The notes under the pieces: generated by a model
Database searches by the model: none
The model's input: the letters and a program-made list of their open reading frames with translations, nothing else
Told to the model about the DNA's origin: nothing
Program-made: the position numbers and the translations under genes
In this document: positions 20,757 to 25,339 of the stretch, piece after piece
Position numbering within the stretch: position 1 is the stretch's first letter
How the letters are laid out: every line of letters begins with the position of its first letter
Assembly: GCA_007135955.1 (NCBI GenBank)
Contig: SLHW01000011.1
Location: 1-25,339, forward strand
Origin: Candidatus Saccharimonadota bacterium
Lineage (GTDB): Bacteria > Patescibacteriota > Saccharimonadia > Saccharimonadales > SLHW01
Direction of reading: 5' to 3'
Length of the DNA stretch: 25,339 nt

Positions 20757-22562
20757 TTATTCTATTTCCGCGGCAGCAACTCGATCTACCTCTGTAAGTG
20801 TCGTGTAACCTGCTAATGCTTTTAAGTAACCGTCTTCTCGCATGCTAACCATTCCTTGTCTTTGTGCTTGATGATGAATTTCCGTAGCTGTTGATTGATT
20901 TAGGATAAGCTTTTGGATTTCTTCAGTTATTTCAAACACTTCATATAGTCCCATTCGACCCTTATAACCACCCGGGGTTTTCTGGCTATCAGCGCCCTTA
21001 TATAAAGTATAAGCGCTTTGCCCCTTAAGTGGCAAGTTTGGAAAACCTAAATCATCTACAACGCTTGCAATATCTTCACTTTTTTCTGGCAACAGCTTAC
21101 CGATTGTTTTTTGTATTGCTTGAGTCTCCACATCAGTAGACTGGTACCCCTCTTTGCCGTCTTCTGCAATACGGCGAACCAGTCGCTGACCAATCACAGT
21201 ATGGACTGTACTTGCGATAAGAAACGGTTCAATCTCCATATCAAGTAGACGAGGCAAAATACCAGCAGCTGAATTAGTGTGCAGAGTGCTAAAGACGAGG
21301 TGGCCAGTAAGCGCCGCTTGAACAGCGAGTTGTGCAGTTTCTTTATCGCGAATCTCACCAACCATTACGACGTCTGGATCTTGACGCAGAATTGAACGCA
21401 AGCCAGAAGCAAAGGTTAGCCCTACTTCGGGATTAACCTGAATCTGGTTAATCCCATCCATCTTGTACTCAACAGGGTCTTCAAGAGTCACGATGTTGAT
21501 AGTATCGTTTTTGATCTCTTGGATTAATGCATACAGAGAGGTTGATTTTCCTGAGCCAGTCGGTCCTGAAGTGAGAATCATACCATTTGGCTGTTCAATT
21601 CCTTTTCGAATAGTCCGCAATGCCCGACCATGATAGCCCATATCTTCGAGCTTGAGACTGGTGCCTGATTTATCAAGCAAACGAATAACTACCTGTTCGC
21701 CCCATACGGTGGGCGCAATTGCAATACGTAAGTCGATCGGGTTGTCTCTTACCAATACGGTGAACTGACCGTCTTGAGGAATGCGGTGCTCATCAATTTT
21801 TAAATTTGATAAAATCTTAATTCGAGAAACAAGTGGCGCCTCAGTGCTTTTTGGAAGCTTCATTATCTCTCTTAGCACTCCGTCGATACGGCAGCGAATT
21901 TTTAATTCATGCTCGAGGGGCTCTATATGGACATCACTAGCACGGTTCTTGGCGGCATACTCGAGAATCATGGTTAACGCCTTGCTGATTGGCGAATCCT
22001 GCACTATTGTTTTGATGCTTTCGTCTTTTTTCTTTTGCTTTTTACCAGCTTCTGCTTCTGTAGCCACTTGACTGCTTGATTGCCCCTGAACAAAAGTATC
22101 GCTGACCTGCTTGCCAATCATTCCCTCATACTGTTTGAGTACATTCCTAATACCCTCTTCAGATGCGGCATACACCTTAAGCGGTCGACCAATCCGATTA
22201 GACAAAAAGTCAACTGCTTGTACATTTCCAGCATCAAGCATGGCTACAACTAGTCGTCCCTGCATTTCACCAAGTGGTACTGCCATGTAGTTTTCAGCAA
22301 TATCCTTTGGCAATAGCGCAAGTATTTCTGGTTTAATTACGACATCTTGAAGATTTACGTAAGGCACTTTCGATACCACCGCTATTTCACGAGTTAAATC
22401 TTCGTTAGTAACTCCACCTTCTGACTCTAGTAGAGCGAAGAGGGGCTTGTTTTCTTCCTTGGCTTTTGTCCTGAGCTCATCGATTTTCTGCTGAGATATA
22501 AGGTTGTCTTTAATTAACTGTTGTTCGACTTGTTTCTGGGAAGATCTTGAAAGTACGCTCAT
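20757..22562 (-). CDS. pilB: Pilus extension ATPase PilB, zinc cysteines absent
   Basis: Hexameric ATPase that drives pilus assembly, 601 residues. The N-terminal MshEN-type domain (about 1-150) precedes a Lys-rich linker (about 155-185). The motor has Walker A GPTGSGKS (333-340), TLEDPVEY, Walker B RQDPDVVMVGEIRD and STLHTNSA. In GspE/PilB proteins a tetracysteine zinc site lies between RRI and GYKGR. Here the sequence RRIAEDGKEGY ... GADSQKTPGGYKGR has none of the four, and Cys224 is the only cysteine I see. A metal-free C-domain is inferred. It is 21 bases downstream of the small anchored protein gene and 11 bases before pilT. Confidence 0.96.
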   Translation of the reverse strand: MSVLSRSSQKQVEQQLIKDNLISQQKIDELRTKAKEENKPLFALLESEGGVTNEDLTREIAVVSKVPYVNLQDVVIKPEILALLPKDIAENYMAVPLGEMQGRLVVAMLDAGNVQAVDFLSNRIGRPLKVYAASEEGIRNVLKQYEGMIGKQVSDTFVQGQSSSQVATEAEAGKKQKKKDESIKTIVQDSPISKALTMILEYAAKNRASDVHIEPLEHELKIRCRIDGVLREIMKLPKSTEAPLVSRIKILSNLKIDEHRIPQDGQFTVLVRDNPIDLRIAIAPTVWGEQVVIRLLDKSGTSLKLEDMGYHGRALRTIRKGIEQPNGMILTSGPTGSGKSTSLYALIQEIKNDTINIVTLEDPVEYKMDGINQIQVNPEVGLTFASGLRSILRQDPDVVMVGEIRDKETAQLAVQAALTGHLVFSTLHTNSAAGILPRLLDMEIEPFLIASTVHTVIGQRLVRRIAEDGKEGYQSTDVETQAIQKTIGKLLPEKSEDIASVVDDLGFPNLPLKGQSAYTLYKGADSQKTPGGYKGRMGLYEVFEITEEIQKLILNQSTATEIHHQAQRQGMVSMREDGYLKALAGYTTLTEVDRVAAAEIE

Positions 22563-22583
22563 AGAAAAAGGTACCTTAGCATA

Positions 22584-22835
22584 CTAGTTACCTGGACTAA
22601 ACGGTGATATGTTACCTTCATCACCACCAATACGGATAAGTTGTGTTGGATTAATAGAATCTTCGTTGAAGTAATCTTCGCTTGGATTGTTAAATTCATC
22701 AGTGATTGACTCCACGATCTCAACTTCGATAGGATCTGCCTCTGGATCACCAAACAAAAATGAAGATAGAAAAAAAGACAAAGCCGCACTGATAATTACA
22801 ACAACAACAATTAAGGTAAGGTCTTTCTTCTTCAT
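22584..22835 (-). CDS. Small anchored pilus-locus protein, PilP position
   Basis: Unrecognised 83-residue protein. A Lys-rich start is followed by one hydrophobic segment (LTLIVVVVIISAALSFFLSS), then an acidic tail of about 50 residues with no cysteine. There is no lipobox, so it is not a PilP lipoprotein. Yet it sits exactly where pilP lies in pilMNOPQ operons and its start overlaps the pilO stop by ATGA. A small partner of PilN/PilO at the membrane is a reasonable guess. No outer-membrane secretin gene follows, consistent with a single-membrane cell. Confidence 0.7.
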   Translation of the reverse strand: MKKKDLTLIVVVVIISAALSFFLSSFLFGDPEADPIEVEIVESITDEFNNPSEDYFNEDSINPTQLIRIGGDEGNISPFSPGN

Positions 22836-23503
22836 GGGAGGAGCTCCTGTCTTTGTATTTCAAATCTCTTTTCGGGCTGGAAGAATGTCTGGGATTGCAT
22901 TTCTAGCCTCATGTTGCTTTCGTCGCCACTTATCGTAATAGCAAAGTTATGAAATGGTCGAATTGATCGCTCAAAGACATCAACAACTTGTTGTACTGAA
23001 TCATAGTTGCCGCTAACAGCTATACCAAATGGTATACTGACTGGCTCACTTACCGAGAGGTCACTTTGTGATAGCTCTTCGTCGGTCCCTGAGATACTAC
23101 CAATTGTAACGTTTTGGTTTGATAGTATACGATCTAAGCTGGTTACCAATGCTGGAAAGTCGTATCGACTAGGCAGCGCATCTAATATAATGCGAGCATT
23201 ATCACCATCGCTCTCTCCATCGCCTTCGAGATTCCCACCAATAATATTAATCGGAGTTGATATAAACGACTCATAAGTACCCCTAAGAGATTCTGCTGCT
23301 ACAAGGTTTTTTTCTAGTTGGTTTCTGGCAACTTCCTTTTCAATTATGACGTCAGCTTGGTAGCTACGTATATTCCACATCGCATTAATCGCAAAAGCGG
23401 TAAACACAAGCGCAAATGCTGCAACTGCAGTAGCAACAACTACTGCAGTGTTAGCTTTGTCAATCTGAACGTGTTTTAGTGAAATGTTTACTTTTTTAGC
23501 CAT
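22832..23503 (-). CDS. pilO: PilO-like pilus assembly protein
   Basis: Bitopic inner-membrane protein of 223 residues in the alignment complex. A short cytoplasmic start is followed by one membrane helix (about 24-46, TAVAAFALVFTAFAINAMWN), a coiled-coil-like stretch (KEVARNQLEKNLVAAESLRG) and a ferredoxin-like periplasmic fold with IPFGIAVSGNYDSVQQVVDVFERS, typical of PilO. It should heterodimerise with PilN. Its ATG overlaps the pilN stop by one base (TAATG) and its stop overlaps the next start by four, so the three genes are translationally coupled. Identification relies on topology and order as much as sequence. Confidence 0.85.
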   Translation of the reverse strand: MAKKVNISLKHVQIDKANTAVVVATAVAAFALVFTAFAINAMWNIRSYQADVIIEKEVARNQLEKNLVAAESLRGTYESFISTPINIIGGNLEGDGESDGDNARIILDALPSRYDFPALVTSLDRILSNQNVTIGSISGTDEELSQSDLSVSEPVSIPFGIAVSGNYDSVQQVVDVFERSIRPFHNFAITISGDESNMRLEMQSQTFFQPEKRFEIQRQELLP

Positions 23504-24225
23504 TAGTTGATCTCCTCGATAATATCTTCGGGTTCTTGAAACAATGCTTTTGGACGGTCAACTTCTGAGCGTGTTGTTATGCGATCAGGCACCACTAGGC
23601 CAATTTCGCTTTGACTAGCGAAAATAATCGGATTGAAGCTCAACTCGATTCTATAGGTAGCTTCGGTTTGATTTCTACTAAAGCCAGTTAAGACTACGTC
23701 AGAGAAAGCAAGTCGAACTACTTCTTCCTCACTATCAGCTAGAGTAATCGGCTCGCCGTCGTCATCTAGTTCAATGTAAGTTGTGAACTTTAAGGTATCA
23801 ACAAACTTGTTGACGGTAGCCAAATCGGTGGCCTGTCCAGCTATTTGAATTGATTGGTCGCCAAAGCTGATCTCAACACGATTAATGTCAACGTCTGCAG
23901 GTGTTACGGTCTCAAGAAAAGCAAACATCCTAGTTGTCACAGGCTTGTCGTCGTGTAGTTGGTTAATGGTGTTGAGCTGGTTTTGGACCGTTAAGATGCG
24001 ATTGATGTCTGGTATGCTTTGAATTTGCTTTTCATGGTCGTTGATGTCGTCGGTTAAGTTGCTTATGTGGTTTCTCTGCAAGCCGTAAACTGCTCCAGCA
24101 AGCAATAGCAACAAAACAATGCAGGCGCTAACGACGAGCGTCGATATAGCAATAACTGATCGCTTGAGTCGCTGAGCCTTTATATATTCCAGCTTTACGT
24201 CTGGTAATAGATTAAATTGTATCAT
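23503..24225 (-). CDS. pilN: Pilus assembly protein PilN
   Basis: Bitopic protein of 240 residues. The cytoplasmic N-terminus has IQFNLLPDVK; the NLLP motif (residues 5-8) is the peptide that docks into PilM. A membrane helix (about 23-48) and a coiled coil (HISNLTDDINDHEKQIQSI) follow. The C-terminal domain begins near 105 and contains VEISFGDQSIQIAGQATDL and KFVDTLK, as in Fimbrial/PilN proteins. Its start overlaps the pilM stop by ATGA. Confidence 0.9.
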   Translation of the reverse strand: MIQFNLLPDVKLEYIKAQRLKRSVIAISTLVVSACIVLLLLLAGAVYGLQRNHISNLTDDINDHEKQIQSIPDINRILTVQNQLNTINQLHDDKPVTTRMFAFLETVTPADVDINRVEISFGDQSIQIAGQATDLATVNKFVDTLKFTTYIELDDDGEPITLADSEEEVVRLAFSDVVLTGFSRNQTEATYRIELSFNPIIFASQSEIGLVVPDRITTRSEVDRPKALFQEPEDIIEEIN

Positions 24226-25262
24226 TCGTTTCTCTCCGCAAGTCCGGCTGCCACGCCAAAGTAATTAGAAATGGATAATAATTCATTTTGACGACTCGGA
24301 TCAAAGCTAATGTTGCGCCAAGCATTGCCGATTTCGATGCTGATACCAAATTTATTGGCAAGATAGAGTGGAAACTCTGGCAAAGCAGAGGCGCCGCCTG
24401 TCACTACAATCCTCTGCAGAGGAACGTTGACGTATCTACCCTGAAAGAACTTGATAGACTTGTCTATCTCTCCAACCAGCAAATCAACAGTACTAATAAT
24501 TGCTTGATGAACCTGGCCTTCTAACTTTTCTTTTGATAAGCCGAACTTAAAGACAAATTGCTCAGCCTGAGCCTGATCGATGCCTAGATTTTGGGTAGCT
24601 GCTTTAACGAATGCCTCTGTACCTGTAGGGATTGATCGAGTCAAGCGTGGAGCACCGTTCATAACAATAACAAGATCAGTGCTCGCCTTTCCGATATCTA
24701 GAACCATCTGAGCGTCGGGGGAATCAGGTAATACTAAAGATCGTACCAAGGCTAGGTTATCTGGCTCAAAAGCGATAACGTTTAAGCCTATTGACTCTAG
24801 AATGTCTAGACGCCGTTCAACAAGCTCATTAGGAACACTCGAGAGCAATATCTCAACCTTGGTCTTGTCGATTGGCGAATCACCAATAAGCGCCCAATCT
24901 ACTTTTGATTCATCAAGCGGTGTTGGAATCATAGAATCAGCCTGGTATTTGAGAGTTTTCTTAAGCTCCTCTTTGCTTAGCCTCTCTACGTCAAATACTG
25001 CAGTAAATACACGATTTGACGGTATGCCTACTGCTACGTTTTTACTTGATATGCCTGTTTGCTGTAAAAACGTTTTAATAGTTTCGGCAAGTCGTTGTTG
25101 GTCAGCCTTGGAATCACTTGTGGCAGTCTTGCGATCTAGGCCAACTTGCCCATAGCGATGGAGTGACTTGTTGACACCACTACCCTTAAGCTCAACAGCA
25201 CGTACGGCACTGGTGCCGATGTCTAGTCCGAAAAAGTCTGATACCCCACTCAGTATGCTCAT
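24222..25262 (-). CDS. pilM: Actin-like ATPase PilM
   Basis: Cytoplasmic actin/FtsA-like protein of 346 residues that binds the PilN N-terminus and the assembly ATPase. Nucleotide-binding motifs are present: phosphate 1 in GLDIGTSAVRAVELKG (12-27), phosphate 2 in MVLDIGKASTDLVIV, and the adenosine motif IVVTGGASALPEF. It opens the pilus operon. AAGGA lies about six bases upstream of the ATG and a good promoter lies at 25308-25336. Confidence 0.95.
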   Translation of the reverse strand: MSILSGVSDFFGLDIGTSAVRAVELKGSGVNKSLHRYGQVGLDRKTATSDSKADQQRLAETIKTFLQQTGISSKNVAVGIPSNRVFTAVFDVERLSKEELKKTLKYQADSMIPTPLDESKVDWALIGDSPIDKTKVEILLSSVPNELVERRLDILESIGLNVIAFEPDNLALVRSLVLPDSPDAQMVLDIGKASTDLVIVMNGAPRLTRSIPTGTEAFVKAATQNLGIDQAQAEQFVFKFGLSKEKLEGQVHQAIISTVDLLVGEIDKSIKFFQGRYVNVPLQRIVVTGGASALPEFPLYLANKFGISIEIGNAWRNISFDPSRQNELLSISNYFGVAAGLAERNE

Positions 25263-25307
25263 ATTATCCTTATCTTATCATATTGTTTATGTTTCAAAAG
25301 GCTTATT

Positions 25308-25336
25308 TTTATAACCCTGTATTTAATTATAGCCAA
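25308..25336 (-). promoter_or_regulatory. Pilus operon promoter
   Basis: Minus strand TTGGCT (25331-25336), 17 bases, TATAAA (25308-25313), giving a leader of about 40 bases before pilM. A perfect TATAAT at 25326-25331 is an alternative -10 whose -35 would lie outside the window. Confidence 0.6.
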
Positions 25337-25339
25337 TTA

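Overview
The window looks like a chromosomal segment of a Patescibacteria/CPR bacterium, most likely Candidatus Saccharibacteria (TM7). This is inferred from gene content and protein style: a threonyl-tRNA synthetase without a TGS domain, a nucleoside diphosphate kinase with an internal insertion, a winged-helix regulator paired with a degenerate metallo-beta-lactamase-fold protein, tRNA genes that encode their own CCA, and a Gram-positive-style type IV pilus cluster. TGA is used as a stop and never as a sense codon in the recognised genes. No phage, insertion sequence, CRISPR array or toxin-antitoxin pair is visible.

Layout. Positions 1-994 have no recognisable gene but contain three perfect 11-12 bp hairpins and a consensus DnaA box. 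Positions 995-2796 hold rpmB, a metallo-beta-lactamase-fold protein, a winged-helix regulator and a possible leader ORF, all on the minus strand. Positions 2829-5943 form the minus-strand cluster thrS-atl-miaA (translation and DNA alkylation response), preceded at 5972-6091 by what reads as a T-box attenuator. Positions 6199-7160 are mostly non-coding: a terminator, a hairpin-rich stretch, tRNA-Val(GAC), and a strong, apparently regulated plus-strand promoter driving a 38-codon gene. nrdR follows, with a NrdR-box-like palindrome over its start codon. Positions 7628-13827 hold a GT2 glycosyltransferase and small membrane partner, tRNA-Thr(TGT), a CBU_0592-type membrane protein, tRNA-Asp(GTC), a parvulin-type foldase, a bacterial PH-domain protein, tRNA-Arg(CCT), ndk and a XerC/D-type recombinase.

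Positions 13861-25262 are one long minus-strand type IV pilus locus. In order of transcription it runs pilM, pilN, pilO, a small anchored protein where pilP would sit, pilB, pilT, pilC, major pilin, prepilin peptidase pilD, then four minor prepilin-like proteins. The first genes overlap by 1-4 bases. The major pilin has its own promoter, and a perfect 13-bp terminator separates it from pilD, which would favour high pilin and low minor-pilin expression. PilB powers extension and PilT retraction. PilC is the platform, PilM/N/O the alignment complex, and PilD processes all prepilins. Adhesion, twitching or DNA uptake are the likely roles.

Two regulatory themes stand out. First, the thrS leader has a T-box antiterminator with a seven-base UGGAACC bulge. 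Its UGGA complements the UCCA end of the tRNA-Thr encoded about 3.7 kb away. Second, at least six genes have a -10 hexamer only 6-10 bases before the start codon, pointing to leaderless or near-leaderless transcription. All sites were read by eye; no search or folding program was run.
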